The notes beneath the pieces are model-generated. The model was not told the origin of the DNA. It saw only the letters and a program-made list of their open reading frames with translations, and did not search any database. Shown piece after piece: positions 22,024-32,616 of a DNA stretch of 64,000 nucleotides. A program made the translations under genes and the position numbers. This stretch comes from Takakia lepidozioides (lineage: Eukaryota > Streptophyta > Takakiopsida > Takakiales > Takakiaceae), in contig CM060733.1 in NCBI GenBank assembly GCA_030704615.1, positions 45,568,001 through 45,632,000 of the forward strand. The letters are read 5' to 3'. Each line of letters starts with the position of its first letter. Position 1 is the stretch's first letter.

Positions 22024-24751
22024 TTCAAGTGTGAAACAGGAAGAGCTGTAGGCACTTGATATTCTTTGACTCGAGAGGCGTTTCTGGAGTACATGTATGC
22101 GGTAAGGCCGAGCCTGTACTCACTTGTCTTTCTGAATACATGTTTGTATTTTGTTTTGTACTCATCCCTATTTTGATCAATGCGTCAAGAACTGGTAGAG
22201 GCAGCAGAGAAGGGGAAATCCGAATACTACCGCACTACAACAGAGGAACTTAGGACATCAAAAGGTGTGGAAGTAGTAATAAAGAATGAGTATGAAATCC
22301 GCAGAACCAAATTGATGTCTGCCTTCGGAAATCAGCTTAAAATAGTAGATCCTGGCCTTGGTGCTGAGTTCCTTCTGCAGATCAAATCTCACTATGACAA
22401 GCATGTGCACCCGGAGATGCAAATAGGAGAAATTGCACCGGCTGACCATCTCCATGGTTGACCCCCAAACCAAAATAAGATGGCTGGAGATTTGGAACTC
22501 AAATTAGACAGTAAAGGTCTTGAATCAGTTCTCAAAGAGCACTATACAGCCTGGCACAAAGGTGGAAGGAATCAGTGACATTGTGTTTGACAACTGGCTT
22601 CACAAGGCTACATTTTGGAGTCATGTGTGTATTCAAAGAGATTCCATTTTTGTTGACTTCATGAATGTGATGAGTATCTTATTTGCAAAACTGAAATATA
22701 CCATTTGCAGCTGGAGAAGCGCGCCATCATTGTGCTGGAGCTGACTTTGAAGGACTTGAACATTTCTATTGTTTCTCCGCCCCAAATGACATTGGAGGCA
22801 TACATAAGGAAGTGGAGAGATCTCACTTGGAAATACTGTTTTTTCCGAGAGTTCTCCAAGGATGGTAACATTTTGCGGTCCAACGACTTTGACAGTCAGG
22901 TTGGGGGAGAGTGGGTCATGATGCGAGTTGTGTACAGGTGCAATGTCCTACTGGAAACTGTGTTGGCTCTTGTGAGAAATCGTTAGGCTTTGTTAGCAGT
23001 GTAATCACAGATCCAAAGTGAATGTCGGTGCCAACATTCATTTCTATGTCTCTGTCCTTCCAAAGCTAGAAATTGCATTCACTTGGATTAGGAACTTAGG
23101 GTGTGTTTGCAGTGTCCTTGAATGGAATTTTGTGAATGACATTGACGACATTCACATCCAGAGCTGTTGCGAGGTCCTGAGATTTAATGTACATTTTGTA
23201 TGTTCCATTGACTTTTTAGTGAGAGTTCCTCACTCGAGTTTTCTGAATGTCGTTGCCGACATTCACTTTCCTTGCAATGTTGTTGCCTCTTATGAGAAAT
23301 CGTTAGGTTTTGTTAGCAGTGTAATTACATATCCAAAGTTTCTAATCCAGGTGAATAATCTCTAGCTTTGGAAGGACACAGACATAGAAGTGAATGTCGG
23401 CAACGACATTAACCATGTACACCGCAGAGATATTGAATGACTGGAGTCATTCTCACTTCAGAGACTGTGGTTGGTACCTAGACTGCCTATCTGAGCACAC
23501 GACCTTTCAAGAGCAGCACATGAAATATTTGAACAATAATATTGAGATGCTGGCGCCTCTGAATGACGAGGAGTACTAAAGAAACATAGCAACATTGGCT
23601 GCCAAGGAGCCTGATGCTCAGGAGACAATGCAGAAGGGCAAGAAGGCGGGGCGCAAATCAAAAGACAAGGCTCCTGATGTCATAGCCATCTCACCAGCAA
23701 AGCCAAAGGACAAGGAGAAGGAAAATGACAAGGGGAAGGAGAAAGAAAATGAGTGTGAGAAGGACTTCACTGCTGGAAGGTATACCCGCACAATTCAGTG
23801 CGTGTTCGATGCTAGGCCACACCCTTTCTGTACTGATTCGGCAGGAGAGATTAAGATTGTCAATGAGGGTTGGCTGACGATGATGCAGAATCGAAAGAGA
23901 TGATACACTGGGGTGCCTTCGCCTACCTGAGACAACATGATCTCATTCCTTAATCTGGTGAGAATTTCATTTTCTTTCCTTTGCATCTGTAAGTGTCATT
24001 AGCAGTATTAAAGTTTGGTTCTTTGAAAACATTCTTGTCTTCGTTTTAAAATTGAACATGTCTGTTGTAGGTGAGTACTGCTCCCACCTTCGTGTGCGGT
24101 GTGCAGAAAAAATTTGCGGCTGACATGGTCATTCTCGACATCCCGGACGGCCAGGCTTTGCCAGAAGTTCTTCCGAAGGGCAAGACGTCAAGTTGGAACA
24201 AATTCGATGACAACTACTGGAATTGGGTGTTCAGGTTCTGAATAATTTCATCTCTGATACACGGACACTTCTGCTTTTTCAGTCATGTGACAAAGATAGT
24301 CGTCGGGCATTGGCATCATACCTGAAGTCCTCTGGGTTTGAAGTTTTTGCGCACATGGAATTGTGTGAACAGCCTCTACCCCGAGGATAAGCAGGTCGAC
24401 AACGACTTTTCATGTGAGTAAGTCCTAAACCCACTTTGGGAGCCATACTCAATTCTCGGACATCAAATTTACAGTAATAACTTTATTCAGGCTGTGACTT
24501 GCAGGAAAGGCAGCGATGGATCTTCAGGAGATACCCCCATTTGTGGCGAGTCTGTTTTCGACAGCCCCCTTTCCAATTTTCTGCTTCCTGTGTATGCCGA
24601 AGCAATGGCATTTCATGCGGCCGAGTCTCTATCCCCTGACTTTTTATTGCCCGGCCGCAAGTGTAGCCAACGTAGATCCGGAGTTCTTACATACTTAGAC
24701 CTAGATGCAAAGGACGCGGGGATACATTGTACTGACTCTGAGTCAGACTGA
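22024..24751 (+). pseudogene. 3' half of a ParB-methyltransferase-like gene (E2)
   Basis: Exon blocks match E3: end of exon 3 (22024-22105), exon 4 (about 22185-22625, with a +1 insertion near 22420), exon 5 (22712-22937, keeping CFFREFSKDG), exon 6 (about 23410-23955, with a stop after DEEY near 23577), exon 7 (24071-about 24380) and the last exon (about 24494-24751, ending HCTDSESD). Exon 7 keeps the motif-IV-like LDIPDGQ and GTLLLF-type strand (here TLLLFQ) but has TGA after VFRF. At about 24380 the sequence jumps from CCTCTACC to CCGAGGATAAGC, removing about 740 bp found in E3 (37965-38704), including the SAM-binding motif I exon. Clearly dead. Confidence 0.75.
23020..23411. repeat. palindrome array and inverted duplication in E2 intron 5
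   Basis: Four palindromes related to GAATGTCG-TTGA-CGACATTC lie at 23020-23039, 23134-23153, 23245-23264 and 23392-23411. In addition, about 75 bp following the first copy (CTATGTCTCTGTCCTTCC, then AAAGCTAGA and GGATTAGGAA) returns in reverse complement before the last, so the whole block is a large imperfect hairpin. Confidence 0.85.
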
Positions 24752-24859
24752 ACTTTGTTCTTTTAATGTTCTGTTTCATCCTCTTCGGAAAACATTGAAT
24801 CCCCTTACTCCACTGTAGTTGTTCCGGCAGAAAAAAAAAAGAATCAAAGAATCCATTTT

Positions 24860-25240
24860 CATTAAAATGACAATATGTATGAATCCATCCCACAAACCCC
24901 ACTCACTCTTCTCATATCCATTGTGCATTCATCTATTGTGTATTCATGCGTGCTCCATTCATGAATGTTTTCCTTTATTCAACATCCATTGTACATTCAT
25001 CCACTGTACTCTGTAATCCACCCCACAAACCTACCACACTCATGTCATATACATTGTGCATTCATCTACAATATATTCATGCATCCTCCAGTCACGAATG
25101 TTTTCCATTATTCAACATCCATTATACATTCATCCATTTGACTCTTACCCATCCCACATTCATCCATCTACTTTCATTTTTCGCACTCGTCCATCTGTTT
25201 ATCATCCACTCTACATTCATCCATCCTTCATTCATCTGTT
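24860..25240. repeat. TTCATCCA-rich low-complexity repeat (E2 3' region)
   Basis: Irregular repetition of CATTCATCCA/CATTGTACATTCATC units follows the last exon. The equivalent block is at 39190-39565 in E3, so it belongs to the element. Confidence 0.8.
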
Positions 25241-25364
25241 GCTTTCAGGTGGGAATGACCACGTCATTTTATTATATCGTCCAGCTTGTTTCCACGGTAA
25301 AGGGTGCTCTTCCGCGGGAATATACTCCACTTCTTTCTTGGCGCGTGGTGACGCGACCTTCAAG

Positions 25365-25461
25365 CGCGATGACGTGGAGTGAGCCCCGTGATGTGGCGTT
25401 GGCGCAAGGTGACGTGGCGTGAGTGCAGTTGTGCTCACGCAACCAGGCTCACGCCGAGGCA
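25365..25461. repeat. right terminal array of E2
   Basis: The stretch holds GTGACGTGGCGTGAGTGC, then GTGCTCACGC and AGGCTCACGCCGAGGCATC. It is nearly identical to E3 39670-39767. The two copies diverge right after GAGGCATC, which marks the probable element end. Confidence 0.7.
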
Positions 25462-25584
25462 TCACCCCTTGCCCGATTAGAATTAAAAAAAACACTAGTA
25501 TTAACGAGTATCAAACGAACAGCTGGCTATATGAATCATACTGGTCTGCTAGCTTCACAACAAACAAAGATTCGAACATTGATG

Positions 25585-25773
25585 TGTCGTGCGCATACAT
25601 ATCGCTACACAACTACATCGCTGTCCAAAACCACACAACACATGTGCACACCACACACTAGTATACCACTAGTCTACCACTAGTCCAGCCACTAGTCCAA
25701 CCACTAGGCTACAACTAGTCAGTCACTAGGCTGCCACTACGCTGCCCACTATGGCAGTCACTAGTCCACACAA
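25585..25773 (-). repeat. partial LTR, first 188 bp of U3, in tandem with the 3' LTR of copy 1
   Basis: Positions 25585-25774 repeat 26103-26292 base for base apart from one or two differences. The unit starts, on the minus strand, TGTGTGGACTAG. It sits one base after the likely LTR end TTTATCA. A second, truncated LTR joined head-to-tail explains this. Confidence 0.8.
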
Positions 25774-26290
25774 TGATAAAGAAGAAGAATACAAGCACAA
25801 GCTCATGCGAGCTCACAAAGCTGAAGCATAAACTCATGCATATATAACCTCATCACTCAAATACAAGTCAAGCCAAGTGCACCCCACGCCATGGGGAATC
25901 CACACTACGGCGCCATAGCTAGGCGCGGTGAGGCTCAACTCGAGAAAGATGAGCCTCCCGCGCTTGCCGTGAAGATAACCACTCCAGGGCCTAAATCTGC
26001 CTTGACCCCTGGATTGACACTTGGGCCAATCCCAAATGTCAATATGTAAAAGCTAGCTATTTCCTAGCTAGTTTCACACTAGTGGTAAAATAACTTGACA
26101 GCTGTCGTGCGCATACATATCGCTACACAACTACATCGCTGTCCAAAACCACACAACACATGTGCACACCACACACTAGTATACCACTAGTCTACCACTA
26201 GTCCAACCACTAGTCCAACCACTAGGCTACAACTAGTCAGTCACTAGGCTGCCACTACGCTGCCCACTATGGCAGTCACTAGTCCACACA
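25774..26290 (-). repeat. 3' LTR of Ty3/gypsy copy 1
   Basis: On the minus strand the LTR starts TGTGTGGACTAG directly after the purine tract AGCTAGGGGGGCGAT (26291-26305) and probably ends TTTATCA at 25774, giving 517 bp with TG...CA ends. The first part is rich in CACTAGTC-like units. A TATATA box lies at about 25839-25846, which makes the upstream part U3 and leaves a short R-U5. The 3' boundary is uncertain because copy 2 diverges at 57225. Confidence 0.7.
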
Positions 26291-26305
26291 ATCGCCCCCC
26301 TAGCT
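26291..26305 (-). other. polypurine tract of copy 1
   Basis: The minus strand reads AGCTAGGGGGGCGAT immediately before the LTR start. A purine tract at this place primes plus-strand DNA synthesis in LTR retrotransposons. Copy 2 has the same sequence at 57688-57702. Confidence 0.7.
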
Positions 26306-26550
26306 GGTGCTTAGGTCCCTCTAAGTCCAGGTAGCCACAAGATGTGATAGTGACCATAGCCTCACTAAGTCCTCCACCACTATCCCTACTACACTCAAAC
26401 TCGATAGATCAAGAGGCCGGGTGCAAGAGTTGCCCCATCGTTAGTCGCCGTCTTGCAACCTGTGAACTTGAGCTTGGGATCTTATGTATTGACTCCTATG
26501 AGCTTGGCCTCCCATGTCTTGTTAGCTGCCTCCAGTCATGTCCACTGCCA

Positions 26551-29333
26551 CTATCCCAAGCAGTGTGGACACAACCAATCTCCGTCAGGCACCTTCTCAA
26601 GAGGTGGTGTCAAGCATCCCATATGCCAACCCCTTGAGCACCGATCACACACCAGCATGGTGGCTGCCCCTTTGGCAGACCCACAGAGCATGCACCTCAA
26701 ACCTGCAGGTACCACTGCCAAGTTTGGGTCAACTCTGCCATCGACATTGGGAAGGTGACATGGCGCACAATTACGCACATGGTCTTTCCAAGTCATGCCA
26801 TCCCGACCCTCTAAGATCAGGACCCCTGAGGGCAACACCTCTCGAACCCTCAGAATAACACGCCCTGCAGTAACATCCAGAGTCGTAGGAGCAGTCTGCT
26901 GCAAATAAACATAGTCACCAGGGCTAAACCTCCGAACCCCAGGACGATATCCTCCACCACGTATAGTGGCATACCTCAACGTATCACGGTGCTGTGCAAT
27001 GGCAAGGTTCTCAAAAGCCATGGGCATGACTTTCTTGAACAACTCTGCACGCTGATCACATGCACGTACCCACACGTCCGGATCGTCAAGGTTAAGGACT
27101 TGAGCAGTGTCCCTACGAATGGCTGCAGGCAAATCCGGCTCTCGGCCAAAGAGAAGGAAATATGGTGAGAAGGAGGCAAGTGATGCTTGTTTGCTGAACC
27201 TGTAGCCCATGGCTAACCAAGGAACCTGAAGATCCCAATCTCCTATGTGTCCCTTCTGCAAGCCATACTTGCGCAAACCCCTCTTCACCGTCTGAACAAC
27301 TCTCTCTGCTAAGCCATCGGCCTCAGGATGATCCCGAGAAGTGGTGCGGTGGTCTATCAAGGCTTTATCACACAAAGCCTGAAACTCCCCCAAGAACTCT
27401 CTCCCTTGGTCCGTGAGTACCTCAGCTGGAGCACCAAATCGGCTAAGCACACGATCCAAGAATGCATACGCAGCCCCCTCACTAGCCTTGTCAGGCAATG
27501 GAACCAACTCAATCCACTTGGAGAAGTGCTCCACCATCACCAACACATATCTGTGGTGGCGCATAGTCAGTGGCAACGGTCCTGCGAAGTCAAGACTCCA
27601 CCTGTAGCCCAATCCCATGATAGGTAAAGGATGCAACTGTGGTGTAGGGGCGTTGAATGAAGCACGCACCCTGTCACACACCATGCACCTAGCCACAAAC
27701 TGTTGCACCTCTGTATGCATACCACGCCACCAATACTGCCCCTGCAGTAAACTGTGAGTGCGTCGCACTCCAAAATGCCCCAACTCCTCATGGGCATGCC
27801 GCACTAACCGTGCACGCTGTGTGGGGTGAGGCACAATCCTCACCCGACCATCCTCCCACACTCGAAGTAGGTGTATCCCCTCCCACTTGAACCTCTTGGC
27901 TCGTTGCAGGATCCGATCCCTCTCCCTGGCAGTCACAATGGCTGCCGTGTCTCCCGTGCGGAGGTATCCAACACAGCCGAATCCTCATGTATATCTCTGG
28001 CACCACCTAGCTCATCACTAGCCTCAGGGTCCTCAGACACTCCGTCTACAGTCATCCCTGTTGTAGGTCCAATCTGACCTCCCGATGCCAAGATACACAA
28101 AAATGCAGATGCATGCCATCCCGGCACCATCTCCTCGTCCGTCTCACCATGCCACCGAGCTCCAGTGTCATCCTGCTGGCTCATGCATGGATTGCGACTC
28201 AATCCATCCGCATCCCGATTGACCAAACCCGGTCGATGCACAACCTGAAAGTCATACTCCTGGAGTATAAGTGCCCACCGTGCAAGCTTCCCTGTAAGCT
28301 TGTCTGACTCCATCAACCACTTGAGTGGCTGGTGATCCGTGACAAGGGTGAAAAGATTGCCGTATAGATAGCACCTGAAGTGTGCCACGGCCCACACTGC
28401 AGCTAAGCACTCTCCCTCATATGAGCTGTACTTAGCCTCTGCAGCGTTGTTCGAGCGGCTAGCGTAAACCACTACGAACTCTCTTCCCTCATCATCCACC
28501 TGTGTGAGCACCGCTCCAAGCCCCAGCATGCTCCAATCCGTATGCAGCTGAAAGGACGCCCCCTGATAGGTCGTCTCAAGATAGGCGCCGAGGTCAACCT
28601 CGCCTTGAGCTCTTGAAAAACTCGTTCCTGCTCATCTTCCCACTGCCACTCCTGGTCCACTTGGTCAGCTTGGTTAGAGCCTTTGCAATGGTACTAAATC
28701 CCTGACAAACCGTCTATAATAGTTTGCCAACCCCATGAAAGCTCGAACTCGGCTCACATCCGTGGGGCGTGGAATTTGTGCAATGGCCTCTACCTTAGTC
28801 TGCTGTACCCCAATCCTCCAGGATATATCATGTGACCCAGATACTCAATCTGGTTGTGGAAAAACTTGCACTTCCCCGGATGCAACTTCAATCCGTGCGC
28901 TCTCAAGCGCTCCAATACCACCTGAAGGTGTCTCTCATGCTCCTCCATCGTAACACTAAAGATGATGATGTCATCTATGTAGCACCGAGCAAAGTCCACC
29001 CCTGCTAGAATCCTATCTGACTCTCTGAAACTCTGTGCAGGAGCATTCTTAAGCCCAAATGGTAAGAACCGCCACTGATATAGGCAATCCTTGCCGTGCT
29101 CATTGATCCCCCAGAATGCCGTCTTCTGCTTGTCCGCCTCCTTGATTTGCAACTGGTGATATCCGGATCGTAAATCCAAGTGCTAAAGGCCTTAGCATGC
29201 CCGATGGCATCAAAGATCTCCTCTGGTGTTGGCATGGCATACTTATCGGACTTGGTCTGACGATTTACAGGCCGGTAATCACCGCACATACGTCTCTCCG
29301 TCCAATTGCCATAGACATCCTTCTTGGCTGGCA
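26551..29333 (-). pseudogene. pol: pol of Ty3/gypsy copy 1 (RT, RNase H, integrase, PHD finger), frameshifted
   Basis: The 461-codon frame 26551-27936 carries the integrase HHCC finger, DDE core (SLDFAGPLP, LTDQGREFLG, HPEADGLAERV) and a terminal PHD finger. It breaks near 27965 by a one-base loss relative to copy 2. Frame 27933-28529 gives RNase H, and 28790-29179 the RT core with YIDDIIIFS. Between 28550 and 29190 there are several more single-base losses, mostly in runs of identical bases (for example AAAGGACG for AAAGGGACG, and TCCAAGTG for TCCAAAGTG). Their concentration beside the N gap suggests consensus error more than decay. Substitutions against copy 2 are rare. Confidence 0.9.
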
Positions 29334-29833
29334 NNNNNNNNNNNNNNNNNNNNNNNNNNNNNNNNNNNNNNNNNNNNNNNNNNNNNNNNNNNNNNNNNNN
29401 NNNNNNNNNNNNNNNNNNNNNNNNNNNNNNNNNNNNNNNNNNNNNNNNNNNNNNNNNNNNNNNNNNNNNNNNNNNNNNNNNNNNNNNNNNNNNNNNNNNN
29501 NNNNNNNNNNNNNNNNNNNNNNNNNNNNNNNNNNNNNNNNNNNNNNNNNNNNNNNNNNNNNNNNNNNNNNNNNNNNNNNNNNNNNNNNNNNNNNNNNNNN
29601 NNNNNNNNNNNNNNNNNNNNNNNNNNNNNNNNNNNNNNNNNNNNNNNNNNNNNNNNNNNNNNNNNNNNNNNNNNNNNNNNNNNNNNNNNNNNNNNNNNNN
29701 NNNNNNNNNNNNNNNNNNNNNNNNNNNNNNNNNNNNNNNNNNNNNNNNNNNNNNNNNNNNNNNNNNNNNNNNNNNNNNNNNNNNNNNNNNNNNNNNNNNN
29801 NNNNNNNNNNNNNNNNNNNNNNNNNNNNNNNNN
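29334..29833. other. assembly gap of 500 N
   Basis: Exactly 500 N, a conventional scaffolding spacer, so its length carries no information. The retrotransposon enters from the left and E3 from the right. Any reading frame drawn through it is meaningless. Confidence 1.
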
Positions 29834-30139
29834 ACCACCTCTGGATATAGATGAAGTGCACTTCTCGGAAATTAGTTGCCCTGATCGTGTACATTCACAC
29901 GAGACCCGACACTTGTGCGTTCTATGTGCCAAACGTGGTCGGGGCATGCGGACTCAAGCACATCAAGGGGTTGTTCTCTCCTGCCACCATTTTCAGTGGC
30001 ACGGTTGATGCTGAGCTTGCCGTCGTGTTGGAGGTTCCTCCACAATGGGGTCCGGACATGGAGCTGTCATGCAGGGAACACGGGCTTCGAGAAGTTATCA
30101 CGGTCTGCCCTGTGGGAATCTGAATCCGAACCAGGTGAG

Positions 30140-32616
30140 TGTTCAATTTCCTCTTACAGGAGCCGAATCTCTCCTCCCTTCAAGATGTGGAACTCTAGAA
30201 CAAGTGGCGTTCCCTGGGCATACATGCTCACCGCCCGTGCTATCTTGATTGGATCCCCAGAAGTTTGCAGCACGCAACATCAACTCCCATTTGTCCGGAC
30301 TTGCCACCAACCCCACCTCGTAAGAAATCACGGTATCGGGTTGTTGTTGCAAGGCACGTATCAAATCATCTGTTGTTGCCACATACAAATCCCGACCTCT
30401 TTTCCCAGACTGCTGCAACCATGCATTGTGCACAGTTTCTGCCAATTGCAAGATGGCATGTCCGCCATTTCCTCAATGGACAGTTCTGCAAAGAGGATAA
30501 CACACTTCAGAAACAGTGCACAGGAAACAACATAAAGAAAGCAATGAGTCAAAAATATGGAAAGCAAATGTATGAATAAAGCATGAAATAGAAGCCTCGT
30601 ACCATTGTAATGGCTGCTCCCCACTGTCTATACCGGAAGTGCCAAAACGCCAGCCAATCTTCCAATGCTCTCATACTCTCAAGTGATGCAGCTCCAGAAG
30701 AGAACCACCAGGCACGAATTGTCTGGAACAAAGTGTCCGCCTCCTTCATTGTTCTAGCATCTTTGTTACTCTTTGCACAATTTACGGTGCTGAGTCTGCA
30801 TCTCTGGTTTGATGTCCGACTTTGTATGTTTTTCCAGAGATTGTGTCCAAGGGAATAGACATGTACGCTCTCTTCCTGGCATAGGCACTTTTGGGTCGCC
30901 CGATCCGAAGACAATACGAACAGCATTGAAATTTGCTTGAGCACTATCCGCCATGAAACTGCGAAATTTGGAGATGGCAGCCCATGGCAGCCATGACACG
31001 TATCAGGGAATTCCACATGAGCTTCTGGGATTCCGTATCCTCGGATTGCATGTCACAAACTGAATTGTCATAACTCGTTGGTACACTGGATCGTAGACAT
31101 GACAAGCCATTGTCGTCCAATCCTTCACTCGTTTCACATGATCAAACATAAGAAAACAGTTCTGCAAGTCCCCAGTCTTCTGCATCCGCTTCACGAGGCT
31201 AACCCCACTGCCCTCCCCAACAGTCGACATTTGAAAGAAAAACTTTGATGGCACCTTGACCTGGGAATACATTGTCCTGGATGTAATCGTACTTGCTCAC
31301 TCGTTTCAATTCCAAAATATTGTCTATGTAGCCTCTGATCCCAGAGCCCATTCTCAATGCATTGATCTGATGCCGAATGTTAGGTGAACTTAAAGTGGAG
31401 AAATGATCCATGACCAGGTCCAATGCTGCACCGTCAAGTTTAGTCCCCACAGAATCTCCTTCACTCAAAATATGGCTTTCCAAGAAGGACTTGCTTGCGC
31501 CAAGAGCAATTGCAGATGTTGTTGCGGATGGGTTTCTCCCGAACTCCTGTTTGATCAACCTCGATACTGTCTCAACACTCTCCCTGTAATCCCCTTCGAG
31601 ACAGGATGGTTATGGAATCCAAAATGCACACAAGCTCTCGTCATTGTATTCAAACGGTGGACAACATAGTACATTCTTGCCTCGCAGAGCGCCAAACAGG
31701 ATGGCACAAGTTTGCAGAATTTGCAGACGAAAGTGTTTGCCGGTGGAGGGGTGGAGGGGCAGTCCCAGGTGAAATGGATTTTCCGCCAGACCCTCCCATT
31801 CGCTTTGATTATGAAACCCAGACTGAAAAAAGTGTCTGCAATTCAAATTATCACACCTAAGGTGTCCATTGCAAACTGTCCTCCTGAAAACAAGCTTGTC
31901 ATCATTCTGAATATTGGATGTTTTTGTTCTGCACCACGGGTGCCCGTCGTGTTTCTTGTCCATTCCATGCATCATGATTGTTACACCTCCAAATCGCGGA
32001 GGAGGAGGCAGCTCGAATAGGATATCGCCATCAAAAGTCTCCGGCAAGAACTTCACAGGCACCTGCTTCAAAGATCCCAATCAATTCCCCGCAAACTCAC
32101 TTTTGAATCCAGCCATTCCTCCCATCGCCCGCAATTTTGGAATGACACTACAAATCTCTTCTTCATCAGCTTCTGCAACCACAGTAGGAAGGACTGGATT
32201 TGGAATTTCACTTATGTCATCATCGGAAGAATCCGAAAGCTCAACGATTGGAGTGGAGGACGTCTGTTCTTTTTTCACCACCACCTCCCTCTTGTCTTCA
32301 ACGACCGAAGCAGCAGTCCCGGGCGTCACATTGACCCAAGGGACTTTCGCCGAGGCTCTCCAAGTACTCTGTATCGACCAGGACGCACTCTCCACTGGCT
32401 GATATGAGCCGTCTCATCACGGTTTTGGAAAGAATATTTCACCAACTTCCCTTCAGATCGTAAACCTCTTTCTCCAAAAAGATGGAGCCATTCTGCAGCT
32501 GAAAACGGGTAGCCAAGACATGTTCCAGAACAATTGCAAATCCATTGTCAAGGACTTCCTGGGAGAACGGCACTGGTTTGTCGTCTGAGAAGAACTCCGC
32601 TTCAGAGGAAGCCATC
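30140..32616 (-). pseudogene. Mutator-like (MULE) transposase gene of E3, frameshifted
   Basis: From ATG 32616 the order is: N-terminal region with DNGFAIVLEH and LEKEVYD; an acidic linker (SDSSDDDISEIP); FDGDILFEL; a Cys/His finger beginning GMDKKHDGHPWCRTK (31927-31966) and ending CDNLNCRHF; FGFHNHPVSKGI; NPSATTSAIALGASKSF; SPNIRHQINAL; a likely first catalytic Asp in FDHVKRVKDWTT (31097-31148); a likely second in MADSAQANFNAVRIV (30910-30954); RERTCLF; and FWHFRYRQW preceded by ALEDW (about 30626-30670), a candidate for the Glu. Further on is TPLVLEFHILKGGEIR (about 30180). Several frameshifts separate these blocks; one or two could be introns. In this family the protein cuts and joins the element ends in the nucleus. 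No SWIM finger is visible because the gap intervenes. Confidence 0.7.

Larger units (their letters stand above)
22024..25461 (+). mobile_element. DNA transposon E2, 5'-truncated copy of the E1/E3 family
   Basis: Similarity to E3 begins inside exon 3 of the ParB-methyltransferase gene (about 22024) and runs to the shared right end CTCACGCCGAGGCATC at about 25461. The transposase gene and the ParB-like exons are missing. Non-coding parts such as intron palindromes, TTCATCCA repeats and the right terminal array are also shared with E3, so the relation is at element level and not just gene level. Confidence 0.75.
25585..29333 (-). mobile_element. Ty3/gypsy retrotransposon copy 1, 3' half, cut by the assembly gap
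   Basis: From 25828 to 29333 this is nearly identical to copy 2 (57225-60738) at a constant offset of 31397 up to about 27950. It contains the 3' LTR, a polypurine tract, and pol from PHD finger back to reverse transcriptase. The 500-N gap removes the start of RT and all upstream parts. Sequence right of the gap belongs to E3 and not to this element, so the real distance across the gap must be larger or the join is wrong. Confidence 0.9.

Noticed and set aside
24819-25422. His/Ser/Ile-rich ORFs in the E2 3' region (and 39270-39680 in E3)
   Set aside because: They translate the TTCATCCA repeat in several frames; the real last exon ends upstream.
26344-27627. Plus-strand ORFs opposite integrase (repeated in 57741-59024)
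   Set aside because: Antisense shadows that are the same in both copies only because the retrotransposon is.
29197-30008. Long reading frames on both strands across 29.2-30.0 kb
   Set aside because: They run through the 500-N gap, which has no sequence content.
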